Positions 50,422 through 59,974 are shown, numbered from the stretch's first letter. The stretch: 64,000 nt of DNA from Vibrio azureus (GCF_002849855.1 NZ_CP018617.1:1116001-1180000); one strand, 5' to 3'. Made by a program: numbers and translations. Notes: generated by a model not told the origin, from the letters alone.

Positions 50422-52179
50422 TTATTGACTTTTCATACATTGGATTATTTCTGTTTGATCGACATGATTTTGTTCCGCATAGCTCGCCGTTAAACACCCT
50501 GTATAAAAAATAAAAGCGTTTTTCAGTGCATCTTTGCTATCAAAGTCAGCCTTTTTCTTTTTGATTTCGCGTGACAATAATGACTGGCAGGCCTTGTTAT
50601 AAGGCTCAAGTTTTTGTTCACACTGATTCGTGCTCTCGAACCCTAAGCAGTGCTGAAATGCGGCTTCTTTACAAATATAGCTCGAACCTTTGCTAAAGAG
50701 GTTTTGTAAGACCACAGCCTCCTTGATTGAGGCAAGCTCTTTGGGATCATCCAGATTGACTAGCTGAAAAGCTTTTTTTGCTAATACACTATCGCGATAA
50801 AGTATCTCGAGTTGCCAACGGCCGGATACTAATTCATTTTTATCGCCGAAATACCACAACGCAAGGTTCTGATCGTGCTTGAACATGGTATCAGGCCACG
50901 TAGATTCAGTGAACCCTTTACCTGTTTCAGGGTCAACGATTTCTGGATGCGTCATCCGAACGGTAATTGGGAATTGTTTAGTTTTGGTAAGGTTAGTCTC
51001 GCCCTGTTTATTTTTAGGCAACGTCACTGAGTATCGAAAGCCAATGTATTGCCCAAGTTCTGGCATCACGATTTGCGTTGGAGTTACTGTGTACTCTTTG
51101 CCCACTTGCGTGATTAAGCCCCCTTCAATAATGCTGACACGAGGAGACAGTAGATTTGAAATATCTTTCTCTTCGCTTGCTTGCGACGTTGTCGTTAGAG
51201 CAGCAGCATAGGGTGACCCCTCTACTGAAAATAGGTCAAACTCATGATCTTTAGGCAATGCAATATCATAAAGTGGGTTGTTAAATGCGGTGAGCTTCTT
51301 CAAGGTTAATTGTTGAGTCAGGTCCAGTTTGGTCAATTTATTATTGTTAAGCTCGAGTGACACCAAGTTAGGAATTTTGCCCAGTTGGAGCTCACTCAAA
51401 TGGTTATAGTCGGCTTTAACTTCTTGCAATTGTTTCTGTTGACTGAGGTCCAAACGGGTAAGCTTATTGTTGCGCACGTTAAGCTGTTTAAGATTCACAT
51501 TTTTAGCTAAATCAAGCTGTTGTAACTGGTTTGATTGAAGGGATAAATGCGATAGTTTTGGATTATGGCTTAAGTCGATCGTAGTTAGGCTGCCACTGCC
51601 TAAAAAGAGCGTTGTGAGTTCAGGGTTTTGGCTAACGTCGAGCTGCGTTAGTTTGTGGGCACTGAATCCAAGATCACTTAACCTTGATAAATGACGAACG
51701 TCTATCTCTGCAATAGGCATCTTATAGGCGTAGAACATTTTTAACTTATTGTTTTTAGTAATATTAATCTGTGTCAGTTTATTTTTTGAAATATTTAGTA
51801 TTTCCAGCTCTGGGTTATAAGAGAGGTCGATATCTGTCAATTGGTTGTTTGCCAAAATCAAGCGTTTGAGCTTTGGGTTATATTTCGTATCGATGCTCTG
51901 AATATTGTTATTTAGAAGAATCAGGTGTTCTAACTCCGAGAAAAATTTGATTTCTTCCACAGAGCTAATGTTATTATCAGTGCAGTTTAGCTCTGTGAGA
52001 GCAGTTGGCGAGTATGCTTCGTAACCCGAAAAGCATTCAGCAAAATTAGGATCGACGAACTCGATTTCACCAATCGTATTTGGTGTTGGCATGCTGGCAC
52101 AACCAGAGAGAAGTACAATGCTTGTTGCGGCTGAAATTTTACTTATCCATGCGATATTATCTACCACTGACACTTTCAT
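50422..52179 (-). CDS. Leucine-rich-repeat surface lipoprotein
   Basis: 585 residues. The lipoprotein signal ends in VLLSGC at about 22-27. Residues 60-310 form about a dozen leucine-rich repeats of 20-23 residues (for example LTQLDVSQNPELTTLFL, LTTIDLSHNPKLSHLSL, LTRLDLSQQKQLQEV). The C-terminal half is a separate domain of unknown type with several cysteines (YICKEAAFQHCLGF, NQCEQKLEPYNKACQ). It probably sits on the outer membrane and binds proteins; it is the first gene of the AT-rich accessory region. Confidence 0.82.
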   Translation of the reverse strand: MKVSVVDNIAWISKISAATSIVLLSGCASMPTPNTIGEIEFVDPNFAECFSGYEAYSPTALTELNCTDNNISSVEEIKFFSELEHLILLNNNIQSIDTKYNPKLKRLILANNQLTDIDLSYNPELEILNISKNKLTQINITKNNKLKMFYAYKMPIAEIDVRHLSRLSDLGFSAHKLTQLDVSQNPELTTLFLGSGSLTTIDLSHNPKLSHLSLQSNQLQQLDLAKNVNLKQLNVRNNKLTRLDLSQQKQLQEVKADYNHLSELQLGKIPNLVSLELNNNKLTKLDLTQQLTLKKLTAFNNPLYDIALPKDHEFDLFSVEGSPYAAALTTTSQASEEKDISNLLSPRVSIIEGGLITQVGKEYTVTPTQIVMPELGQYIGFRYSVTLPKNKQGETNLTKTKQFPITVRMTHPEIVDPETGKGFTESTWPDTMFKHDQNLALWYFGDKNELVSGRWQLEILYRDSVLAKKAFQLVNLDDPKELASIKEAVVLQNLFSKGSSYICKEAAFQHCLGFESTNQCEQKLEPYNKACQSLLSREIKKKKADFDSKDALKNAFIFYTGCLTASYAEQNHVDQTEIIQCMKSQ

Positions 52180-52669
52180 TGATGAATCCTTTTTAAGTAT
52201 TTATTTGCTTTAAGCGTTCAATTTTCTTGCCCTTAACGGATGTGATTTTGACAATCAACAGAGCAGAAGCAGTCTACGCAACTTTTCCGAACAAAGCTTT
52301 AGGTAAACCAACGTAATTATTAGCTTTTTTATCTAAATTCTGCAGACAATGTTTTTTGTAGAGCATTTAGAAATGGCTAACACCGATTGAAACGCACTCG
52401 TCCATAAGCCAACGGAGTGACATTATTAGAGTTCAGAGCGACTATAGCTATAAATCGTTACCGCGCTTGATAGTTTGACCAAAACTCATTGTCCAAACAT
52501 GCCGTAGAACTTAATAAAACCAACACAAATCATAATAAAAACAATAGGTTAATTTAAATCACATGTATATAAAAACAGTTAAAAATGACAATTTACACCC
52601 ATAAATAACGCTGTTTTACAATGACCGCCGCCATTTTTGCCGCCACTTTTTGAGAGTGACTCAACCAAC
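52180..52669. other. Intergenic region left of module A
   Basis: 490 bases. From about 52540 the sequence closely matches 61600-61750, so the conserved module edge begins here. On the minus strand that shared part includes a frame ending ...SLSKSGGK..., which reads like the tail of a longer protein, perhaps an integrase. Confidence 0.45.
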
Positions 52670-52712
52670 AAAAAAGCCAGCGTTGAATCCATCAACACTG
52701 GCCTTTGTTTAG
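52670..52712. terminator. Module-A left hairpin terminator
   Basis: AAAAGCCAGCGTTGA pairs with TCAACACTGGCCTTT. It has T-runs on both sides and so can work in both directions. It is one of four related copies bracketing the two DUF285 modules. Confidence 0.8.
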
Positions 52713-52729
52713 TTGAACCGAAACGGGAA

Positions 52730-54145
52730 TCAGTCTACAAAATATGGCATGTGTTCATCAGTCAGAGCACTGCCCCACGGAAAGCCAACATAATTCTTTA
52801 CTTTGCTCACATTCCAGTTAGTTAAGTCTTGGTTAAAGGCTATGGCATTTCTGAACATTCCTGACATATCCGTCACTATTGATGTATCCCAACCACCTAT
52901 ATCTTGGTTAAAGGCTTTTGCTTCTCTGAACATTACTGACATATCAATCACTATCGATGTATCCCAGCCACCTATATCTTGGTTAAAGGCTATGGCATGA
53001 CTGAACATTCCTGACATGTCCGTCACTATCGATGTATCCCAACCACCTATATCTTGATTAAAGGTTGATGCCGAGTGAAACATGCGATCCATACCCCTCA
53101 CATTAGATGTATCCCAATCACCTATATCTTGGTTAAAGGCTTCGGCTGAATAAAACATCTCCATCATATCATCAACATTTGATGTATCCCAATCACCTAT
53201 ATCTTGGTTGAAGGCATATGCATTTTTGAACATAAGTGACATATCCGTCACTATCGATGTATCCCAATCACCTATATCTTGGTTGAAGGCATATGCATTT
53301 TCGAACATAAATGACATATCCGTCACTCTCGATGTATCCCAATCACCTATATCTTGGTTGAAGGCTTGAGCACCATCAAACATATCTTGCATATTCGTTA
53401 CATTCGATGTGTCCCAATGACCTATATCTTGGTTAAAGGCTTTAGCACCATCAAACATATCTTGCATCATCGTTACATTCGATGTATCCCAATGACCTAT
53501 ATTTTGGTTAAACACCTCTGCTCCGGAGAACATCCTTGGCATATACTTCACATTGGACGTATCCCAGTACCCGATATCTTGGTTAAAGGCTTTTGCGTTT
53601 AAGAACATCGATGACATCCCCAACACATTCGATGTATCCCAGTGGCCTATATCTTGGTTAAAAGCTTCAGCATCATGAAACATATTACCCATTTGCATGA
53701 CGCTGGATGTATTCCAGTGGCCTATATCTTGGTTAAAAGCTTTAGCTCCAAGAAACATTTGTCCCATATCTCTCACACTCGATGTATCCCAATAACCTAT
53801 ATCTTGGTTAAAAGCTTTGGCGTATTGAAACATCCCCAACATACCCGTCACATTCGACGTATCCCAATCACTGATATCGGCATTAAACGTTTCACGATAT
53901 ATAAATACAGAACTCATGGACGTTACCTGGGTGGTACAAAATCGAATTTTCCCTTGCTCTAGCGTATCTAGCATCGTCTCGTTTCTTATTAGGGTGTTAT
54001 CCACCACCACATAAACTTGCCCGTTTTCAAGCATCACGGAGTTAACAGGTTGGTCAGGGCATTTTACTGAGATATCTACAGCAAATGCGGTTTGGCTAGC
54101 GAGCGCAGCAGCGCCTACTAGAAGAGAAGTTATGGTTCTTTTCAT
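52730..54145 (-). CDS. Long secreted BspA/DUF285 repeat protein, module A
   Basis: 471 residues. A Sec signal ([18 protein letters not shown]) and a 70-residue N-terminal domain with [11 protein letters not shown] lead into 14 tandem 25-residue DUF285 units of the form FNQDIGxWDTSNVxxMxxMFxxAxA, then a cap [13 protein letters not shown] and the end [13 protein letters not shown]285 units form a solenoid and occur in surface or secreted binding proteins. It lies 26 bases after the short paralogue and is probably co-transcribed with it. Confidence 0.88.
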   Translation of the reverse strand: MKRTITSLLVGAAALASQTAFAVDISVKCPDQPVNSVMLENGQVYVVVDNTLIRNETMLDTLEQGKIRFCTTQVTSMSSVFIYRETFNADISDWDTSNVTGMLGMFQYAKAFNQDIGYWDTSSVRDMGQMFLGAKAFNQDIGHWNTSSVMQMGNMFHDAEAFNQDIGHWDTSNVLGMSSMFLNAKAFNQDIGYWDTSNVKYMPRMFSGAEVFNQNIGHWDTSNVTMMQDMFDGAKAFNQDIGHWDTSNVTNMQDMFDGAQAFNQDIGDWDTSRVTDMSFMFENAYAFNQDIGDWDTSIVTDMSLMFKNAYAFNQDIGDWDTSNVDDMMEMFYSAEAFNQDIGDWDTSNVRGMDRMFHSASTFNQDIGGWDTSIVTDMSGMFSHAIAFNQDIGGWDTSIVIDMSVMFREAKAFNQDIGGWDTSIVTDMSGMFRNAIAFNQDLTNWNVSKVKNYVGFPWGSALTDEHMPYFVD

Positions 54146-54171
54146 TGTATTTTCCTAGGGTTGAATAGACG

Positions 54172-54609
54172 TTATTGCGTAAAAGTTGGAAGGCTATCTT
54201 CAGACAAGCCACTGCCTTTAGCGAAGTCGGTATGACGAGAGACGCGCTTGACGTCCCAGTGGGTTAAGTCTTGGTCAAAGCGCTTGGCGCCGGAGAACAT
54301 GCGGTCCATATTGGTCACACGAGAGGTGTCCCAACGACTGATGTCCTGATTGAAGTATTGGTCTTTAGCAAACAGGTCACTCATGTCTGTTACGTGACTG
54401 GTGCAGAGTTGAATGTTGCCATCCAGAAAGTTTTGCCAATAGTCTGAATTGCGGATTAACTTGTCATTGACGATGACAAAGATTTCATCATTTTCAATCA
54501 TCACCGTTCCGGGCGTTTTGGAATCACAAGTGATGGTTTCTTGCTCTGAAGCGAAAAGAGGCCCACTGGCTAAGAGTGCAGCCGTGAGCATCAGCGATTT
54601 TAATTGCAT
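54172..54609 (-). CDS. Short secreted DUF285 protein, module A
   Basis: 145 residues. Signal MQLKSLMLTAALLASGPLFA, then the same N-terminal domain as the long partner (TCDSKTPGTVMIENDEIFVIVND) and only one complete DUF285 unit (FNQDISRWDTSRVTNMDRMF) plus the cap FDQDLTHWDV. It differs from its module-B copy at only three residues. Being first in the transcript with a shared N-terminal domain, it may be a partner of the long protein. Confidence 0.85.
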   Translation of the reverse strand: MQLKSLMLTAALLASGPLFASEQETITCDSKTPGTVMIENDEIFVIVNDKLIRNSDYWQNFLDGNIQLCTSHVTDMSDLFAKDQYFNQDISRWDTSRVTNMDRMFSGAKRFDQDLTHWDVKRVSRHTDFAKGSGLSEDSLPTFTQ

Positions 54610-54978
54610 GGGAGAGATTCATTATTAACAATAGGAGATATTATTGTATTAATAAGCCAGACTTATATCACTTCAACATATAACATAGCCACCACAAATT
54701 AATTAATACTTGAATGCACCTCAAACTAAATACCACTTTTAATTACACAAAAAACACTAATAAACCATTTATTGTGTTGTTTGATGATTAGAATTAAATT
54801 ACATTTTAACGATAAAATAGAGCCACAAATATTCTTATTACCTAAAAGAATGTGCTTACTTTTATCTATTATTAATTACCCTCCATTTAATTTACTAATC
54901 AGCCTGTGTTTTTATCTCAATACATTATTTAATTAGGATATATTTCATTAGTACTATCAAATGTTAGTTAGCCCAGTT
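54610..54978. other. Promoter region of module A, duplicated in module B
   Basis: About 370 bases, nearly identical to 63464-63832 (only scattered single-base differences by eye). Very AT-rich. It must contain the module promoter. Confidence 0.6.
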
Positions 54979-55095
54979 TTAACAGATAGAATATTCCCCT
55001 GCAGAACTCCCAGCGTCAACCGTGACCTGAGCATTTTGCGTGATTTCGTCTATCACTGCATGGGCAATCGGTCTCAAACCTTCTCGCTTGTACTT
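54979..55095 (-). pseudogene. 38-codon fossil reading frame, module A
   Basis: Between a stop at its start and a stop at its end, the frame reads KYKREGLRPIAHAVIDEITQ then NAQVTVDAGSSAGEYSIC. There is no start codon. The module-B copy has mostly silent changes, so the frame was under selection before or during duplication. It looks like the C-terminal tail of a protein, possibly of phage origin (inference). Confidence 0.6.
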
Positions 55096-55103
55096 TTATA
55101 AAC

Positions 55104-55145
55104 AAAAAAGCCAGTGCTGAATCAATCAACACTGGCTTTTGTTGA
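55104..55145. terminator. Module-A right hairpin terminator
   Basis: AAAAGCCAGTG and CACTGGCTTTT form a perfect 11-bp stem. On the minus strand it ends the effector/chaperone operon; it also marks the module boundary. Confidence 0.85.
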
Positions 55146-55205
55146 GCTAAACCAATAAGGGAATCAGTTTAACTTTTAAAAATAGAGCGAAAATTAAACA
55201 GTCAT

Positions 55206-55679
55206 TCAGACTCTAATGTTACTTGAGCTGAAAGACTGAGTAGTAGGTGTTGTTTCCTGTTCTTGTCCAGTAGCATCATTACCTAATAGAAGCTCATCCC
55301 ATTCATGTGCTTTCTCAAGTAACTCTGCCAACGTTTCCTGAATCAAACCAGAACGATAATCAACTAACCTGACAGTGGTGAAAACAGATGCCTGTTCAGT
55401 ACCTGCAAAAATACCGATGCCGGGTTCGCCACGAAGAGGTCCCATAGCATACTCCGCAAACAACGAGAAAAACGACTTAGGGACCTGACTCGGAATAGGC
55501 ACTGTTGTCGTTACAGATATGGCTAACTCCTGCAAGACGGTATTACCGACTATATTGACAACGTAAGGGGGCCCCTCGGGGCTCGCTGCTGAATGAACTT
55601 TAAAACAGCAGACTTGGTTCTCATCAAAACTCAGCTGTTCAACGGCCAATTCAGCGAGTATTTTTTTATATATATCCAC
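55206..55679 (-). CDS. CesT-type (class I) type III secretion chaperone
   Basis: 157 residues with a GTG start (AGGA nine bases before). Small and acidic, without signal peptide. The layout fits the Tir-chaperone fold: N-terminal helix YKKILAELAVEQL, the strand LSFDENQVCCFKV, a hydrophobic central part and a final helix QETLAELLEKAHEWDELLL. It lies 26 bases after the putative effector gene, the usual arrangement. No other secretion genes are in the window. The fold is inferred from pattern, not proven. Confidence 0.65.
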   Translation of the reverse strand: MDIYKKILAELAVEQLSFDENQVCCFKVHSAASPEGPPYVVNIVGNTVLQELAISVTTTVPIPSQVPKSFFSLFAEYAMGPLRGEPGIGIFAGTEQASVFTTVRLVDYRSGLIQETLAELLEKAHEWDELLLGNDATGQEQETTPTTQSFSSSNIRV

Positions 55680-55705
55680 GCTAATTATTCCTGTTAATCC
55701 TCTAT

Positions 55706-56419
55706 TTACATACCGAGTTGTAAATCTTGGTTCTTTTGTTGATTAAATGGCGCTATGAACTGAGCATTAAATTCCGCATTCACTCTATAACTGAGTTTTT
55801 CACTTTGATTTCTTAGCTCAATCAGTTTCTTTTGATCACCAGCTAAAGCTGGGGCTTGCTGTAAATACTCATCGGTCAGACGACTAAAAATGGCATCTTT
55901 ACCAACGATAAAGCTAGAGAAATTTTGCTTTATGAACTCTAGTGCTCCACTATCCATATTTTCTAGGCCTAAACGTGCCTTGTTGGCATCCGTGACATCG
56001 TCGAATGTTGCTGTCGAAGGATCGGTGCCAGGTTTTAAATATTGGGCGTCATTCTTAAAATCACTGGTTGTTTGGCTAAAGGCTACTTTCACTAAGTTGT
56101 GTACAGGGATGCCATCTGTTAATTGTTTTTGCACTTCTGTTTTTATCTGATTAGCTCTGGTCGTAAATGCGCTCTCATTCTTATTGGCAGCTCTGCTGAA
56201 AAAATCAACGACAGCGTTTCTAATTCGTCCTGCCTTTGATAAATGTCCTAAATCCCGAGTTGCAGAAACTTGACCACTCCCATCTACGGTAATGGTGTAA
56301 TCTTTACCTGTACCTAAGTTAAGGTGAAATCTCTGTTCTTCACCCGAATTTACTTTATCAAACTGTAAGTTATTACTAATCGCATTGGTAATTGCGGGGT
56401 TAACACCACTAATCGACAT
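55706..56419 (-). CDS. Putative type III secreted effector
   Basis: 237 residues. The first 25 (MSISGVNPAITNAISNN...) are rich in Ser, Asn and Ile with no signal peptide, as in type III secretion signals. The rest is mixed helix/strand without a catalytic motif I can name (SKAGRIRNAVVDFFSRAANKN, ENMDSGALEFIKQNFSSFIVG). AGGGAAG precedes the ATG. Partnership with the chaperone gene downstream is the main support. It may be a truncated relative of a larger effector. Confidence 0.55.
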   Translation of the reverse strand: MSISGVNPAITNAISNNLQFDKVNSGEEQRFHLNLGTGKDYTITVDGSGQVSATRDLGHLSKAGRIRNAVVDFFSRAANKNESAFTTRANQIKTEVQKQLTDGIPVHNLVKVAFSQTTSDFKNDAQYLKPGTDPSTATFDDVTDANKARLGLENMDSGALEFIKQNFSSFIVGKDAIFSRLTDEYLQQAPALAGDQKKLIELRNQSEKLSYRVNAEFNAQFIAPFNQQKNQDLQLGM

Positions 56420-56744
56420 TTAATTCTTCCCTACTGCAAGGTTAACTTCATTTGTACGTACCTTAGCCTTAAATTAAAACGATTGTTACCAGTAACGGCC
56501 GAGCTATTTTAGAATCGATAAAAGATGACAAACATCAATATACCCAGCCTCTACAGTGAAGTACTGGTACTTTTATTACTCCTGTATGACATCAATCGAA
56601 CCTTTTAAAAAGTCCTCCCTCAACCAACTATAGACAACAAAGCTCACAAAAAATATCTTAGTTCAGTTAATTATTTTACATATTTGCCAGACACATATAG
56701 ATTCACCTAGAAAATACAATACAAGGCTTAGATGGAAAATACTT
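56420..56744. other. Divergent promoter region, effector and GLUG gene
   Basis: 325 AT-rich bases between divergent genes. No regulator-binding motif recognised, including no clear ExsA-type site. Confidence 0.4.
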
Positions 56745-57747
56745 ATGTTGAAAAGAGCACTTTTATTAACTGGTTTTGTGTCTTTAGGCGCTTCAGCCTC
56801 ACCTCTTCAGATCGAGAGCTGTGAACAGTTGCTCAATCTTGCAGACAAAACCAACTCTGACTACGTTTTAATTCAAGACATTGATTGCTCTGGATTCGTT
56901 CATACCGAGCCCAAATCGTTTGCAGGCAACTTCGATGGTAATGATTACGCGATATCAAACTTAACAATTTCAGCAACGAAAGGTGATGTGGGATTATTTT
57001 CCAGAATTAATGCAGGGGAAATCAAGAATCTAACTATCAGTAATTTCCAAATTAATACCCAAGATAAGAAAGCTAAGACAGTTGGGGCTTTGGCCGGGTT
57101 ACTAAACGGCGGGATTATTCAAAATGTTACAATCACTGAATCATCAATCTCAAACGCTCTCGGCGATTGGGCCATCGGTTTGCTTGTCGGTAGGGCCGAT
57201 AACGCGATGCTGAAAGACATTACTGTTCAGCATAGTTCTTTAAGCACATCCACTGACTCTCGTAAAGTTGGTGGCGTATCAGGGTGGTTAATAGAGGGGG
57301 CTGGCGCAAACAATATAAAGATTAATGACGTTCAAATAACTGTAAAAAATAGCCGCTTTAATTACGTTGGTGGGATATTTGGAAACGTACACAAAACACC
57401 ACTTACTTTGCTTGAAATCGCAGATAGCTCAGTTAAAAGAAATGATTTAGGAAAAAGTGGCCCATAACGGACTTTTAGTAGGGCAACTAGATAAATCATC
57501 CATCAAAGAAGGCAGCGTCGTAAACGTTGTCCATAATCTAGTTCTTGGTAAGTACAACGGTGTCGCAGCTGGTGTAGTAATCCAGCCTCAGGGTGATGAA
57601 TTCGTACTAGAAAACATCTCTCATAACGATATAGAAAGCTCCCTACAATGGCACTATGTCGATCGAAATGAAACATACAGAACTCAAAACCTGTACCTAG
57701 ATTTAAGTAACGAGTCAACGTTACCGCCACCAGTGTGCCGCTTCTAA
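56745..57747 (+). pseudogene. GLUG-type beta-helix secreted protein, frameshifted
   Basis: A signal peptide (MLKRALLLTGFVSLGASA) is followed by beta-helix repeats with GLUG-like turns (VGALAGLLNGGIIQNVTI, VGGVSGWLIEGAG, VGGIFGNVH). The first frame stops at 57465. The protein continues in the next frame from 57457 (VAHNGLLVGQLDKSSIKEG) to PVCRF at 57747. Removing one base from the A-run at 57452-57456 would join them into about 333 residues. Such proteins are usually adhesins. Sequencing error or phase variation are alternatives to decay. Confidence 0.75.
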
Positions 57748-57777
57748 ATACTGTATAAACCCTAACCATAATTTAGT

Positions 57778-57810
57778 ACCATAAATCTATCATTTCGATA
57801 GGTTTATGGT
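57778..57810. terminator. 14-bp hairpin after the GLUG gene
   Basis: ACCATAAATCTATC and GATAGGTTTATGGT (one G-T pair) around ATTTC. No clear T-run follows on the plus strand. Confidence 0.5.
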
Positions 57811-57914
57811 GTTATCTAGACGCCTCTCGACCTGTTATCATTTTCTGTGGGGTAATTTTAGTTGACCAGTAAAGAAGTGATAATGCACCAAACTTTAATT
57901 AAAATATTTATGCA

Positions 57915-57940
57915 TAAAGTAAGGCGCCCAATGAGCGCCT
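57915..57940 (-). terminator. Terminator of the small orphan gene
   Basis: On the minus strand AGGCGC and GCGCCT around a 7-base loop, followed by TACTTTAT. It lies just past the stop of the gene at 57972-58361. Confidence 0.5.
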
Positions 57941-57971
57941 CAGAGACCTCTTTAACTCTTGCAGTCAACCT

Positions 57972-58361
57972 TTAAAATTCGACTACTTTAGTAACCTCTT
58001 TTTGAGGAGGAAGTTTGATAAACTCATACCATTCGGTAAGGATTTTTAAAAAGATCGTTGTCGAGATAAATTGATTGTAGGAAACATCAAAATTGAAAGA
58101 GATTTCCGTACGCTCTCTACCAATTTCTGCATAAAATGTTTCGGTATGTATCTCTCCTTTGTCAATTTGGCCTTCAATAACTTTCTTAGTCTCTTCAATT
58201 CCATTTTTAGTTCTTTCGAGCACTTCCGCAAATCCCAATCCACCATCATCCGTTAAAACACCGACTAATGGGTCACAGTTTTCAAAAGCAGGTGTATCGT
58301 TAACACCATAAGCGAATGGTTCATCGAAGAATTCAAACTCCCAATAAAATTTAATTTTCAT
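57972..58361 (-). CDS. Small cytoplasmic orphan protein, immunity-like
   Basis: 129 residues, acidic, no signal or membrane segment. Starts MKIKFYWEFEFFDEPFAYG and contains YAEIGRERTEISFNFD. I do not recognise a family. Size, charge and setting next to a secreted protease recall immunity proteins, but that is a guess from context. The next minus-strand gene, the protease, lies upstream with an 86-base gap. Confidence 0.6.
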   Translation of the reverse strand: MKIKFYWEFEFFDEPFAYGVNDTPAFENCDPLVGVLTDDGGLGFAEVLERTKNGIEETKKVIEGQIDKGEIHTETFYAEIGRERTEISFNFDVSYNQFISTTIFLKILTEWYEFIKLPPQKEVTKVVEF

Positions 58362-58447
58362 AACTTACTATCTTATTTTAATAGAAAATAATAACAATGA
58401 TTATCACTGAACAATGAGTTGCAAAGAAGCCTGTCTTTTGAACAATA

Positions 58448-59554
58448 TTAGTAGCGTAACATCGTTGTCATACTTTGAGCCCAACCTTTGTATAGGTTGC
58501 GACCGCTGGGATTGTTCTCTTTGTAGAAGTTATCTGCATTAATTGCACCTGTGTGCTGTAAATCCATGTTGTGGCCCATTTCGTGAATGAAGATTCGAGC
58601 TAGGTGATCAATTTTTGCATCTTCATTAATAGTGCTAGCATCGTACTTAGCCCATTGTGACATAGTAAAGTGAACCTTTTGTGTGTATTTAATGTAACTC
58701 ATACCCCAGAAATTCTGTGTGTCAACGGTAGGTGATACTGTCGCAGTAATCCAACCTGTTCTGCCATAGTTTGAACCATAAGTCTCTAATAGAGGCCATA
58801 GGTTTTTCTTCCCAAGATTCTGGTTGCTGTTGCCTGTTAAGCGTGATACCTCTTTGATTACGAACCCATAACCGTTGGGAGCATACAGGTTCAGTTTTTT
58901 ATTGAATTTAGCTAACCAGTTGGGGTTACCAAAATGAAGGTAGTCTGCACTATTTAAAGAAAGCAAACGCAAATGTACTGGAATATACTTAGTACTTAGT
59001 GCTGCTGCGGTTTCTACTTTGTATGGAGATGGGCTAATAGTATTTAAAACATCCCAAAATTGCATTTGTGCTTGGCGAACTGAACGAGAAAAGCGTTGAT
59101 ACTTTTTCCCCTTATATTGCACAGTTATACCGATACTGACATTATCAGCCGAGTAACCAGAGATGTAATGCGTCACTTTCATATCATGTCCAAGACAGCC
59201 ATTTTTTAAGCCCCGGATGTTACAATATCCATCATAAAGATAGAAAAGTACGTAACCAAAACTACGATCTGCACCATTGGCAGCCCTACCGTTATGATGC
59301 CACCATAAGTAGCTTGCATCACCGAAGAACCACGTTTCATTGCCAGTCTGTTTACGGCCCTTAGTCCAAATCCATGAGAATGCACGAGTCGAACGATTAA
59401 CAGCATACTCGAACTTACTCCGCACAGAGGTCGCCAACTTTGGGAATGTTTCAATATCCTTATATAAAAGATCGTCTGTCGTTTTGGTGGCGAAAGCCCC
59501 AGTTGATAACAGTAATGTCGTCATTAATATGACAAGCTTTTGGTTAAACTTCAT
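58448..59554 (-). CDS. Secreted zincin-like metalloprotease
   Basis: 368 residues from the ATG at 59554, where AAGGAAA precedes; the frame is open 13 codons further but that lacks a signal. Sec signal MKFNQKLVILMTTLLLSTGAFA. Near the C-terminus, FIHEMGHNMDLQHTG gives HExxHxxxxxH, the metzincin zinc site, except that the usual Gly of HExxHxxGxxH is Asp. Four cysteines (for example YCNIRGLKNGCLG) could form disulfides. It is probably an exported protease or toxin; substrate unknown. Confidence 0.75.
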   Translation of the reverse strand: MKFNQKLVILMTTLLLSTGAFATKTTDDLLYKDIETFPKLATSVRSKFEYAVNRSTRAFSWIWTKGRKQTGNETWFFGDASYLWWHHNGRAANGADRSFGYVLFYLYDGYCNIRGLKNGCLGHDMKVTHYISGYSADNVSIGITVQYKGKKYQRFSRSVRQAQMQFWDVLNTISPSPYKVETAAALSTKYIPVHLRLLSLNSADYLHFGNPNWLAKFNKKLNLYAPNGYGFVIKEVSRLTGNSNQNLGKKNLWPLLETYGSNYGRTGWITATVSPTVDTQNFWGMSYIKYTQKVHFTMSQWAKYDASTINEDAKIDHLARIFIHEMGHNMDLQHTGAINADNFYKENNPSGRNLYKGWAQSMTTMLRY

Positions 59555-59872
59555 ATTATTTCCTTTCCTTATTTCGTTTCTAATCAAAATCATTTTATTT
59601 ATAGGTTACAATTATATCACTCCAGTGTCTTTCATAATTATTGTTATTTAAACAGTTTCCAAGCCAATTCAAATTAAATAAAGAAATTAACTACAATAGT
59701 GATATTAATAAACAAAACTCCATATTAAATAATTTCACCATAGGTATTTAAAATTGAGAAAAATTCAACTTAAATATTCATTTCACCTAAAGATAATCAT
59801 TTTTTTTCAGCCAAATTATTACTTATTTACCGCTAGATTCACTAATCAGCCTGTATTTTTCAAAAGATCTAA
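59555..59872. other. AT-rich region upstream of the protease
   Basis: About 320 bases with no supported gene. ACTAATCAGCCTGT at 59849 recurs at 54895 and near 63750 in the module promoters, so a trace of the module sequence is present here too. Confidence 0.4.
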
Positions 59873-59974
59873 CGTTTACGGGGTAAGAAACGGTCGATTA
59901 GATTCAATGGCTCAACGCTAACCGTTGATGAAGATGAAATGATTGATAGAGTTGCACTGGTCATGGAAAAATAA
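59873..59974 (+). pseudogene. Protein-coding remnant, 33 codons
   Basis: Without a start codon, the frame reads RLRGKKRSIRFNGSTLTVDE then DEMIDRVALVMEK and a stop. The composition looks like a genuine C-terminus, but it is cut off upstream. A strong plus-strand terminator follows at 60088. Confidence 0.35.

Noticed and set aside
52600-52665. Tail of an integrase on the minus strand (SLSKSGGK...)
   Set aside because: Too short to identify; the two copies differ by a frame-changing indel, so it is only noted.
53354-53962. Plus-strand frames opposite the DUF285 repeats
   Set aside because: Periodic shadow frames caused by the 75-bp repeat unit on the minus strand.
52730-54145. CRISPR array from the regular 75-bp periodicity
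   Set aside because: The period is coding (25 residues) and has no repeat-spacer structure.
52680-55145. Integron cassette array
   Set aside because: The bracketing hairpins lack attC core sites (GTTRRRY/RYYYAAC) and their modules carry their own promoters.
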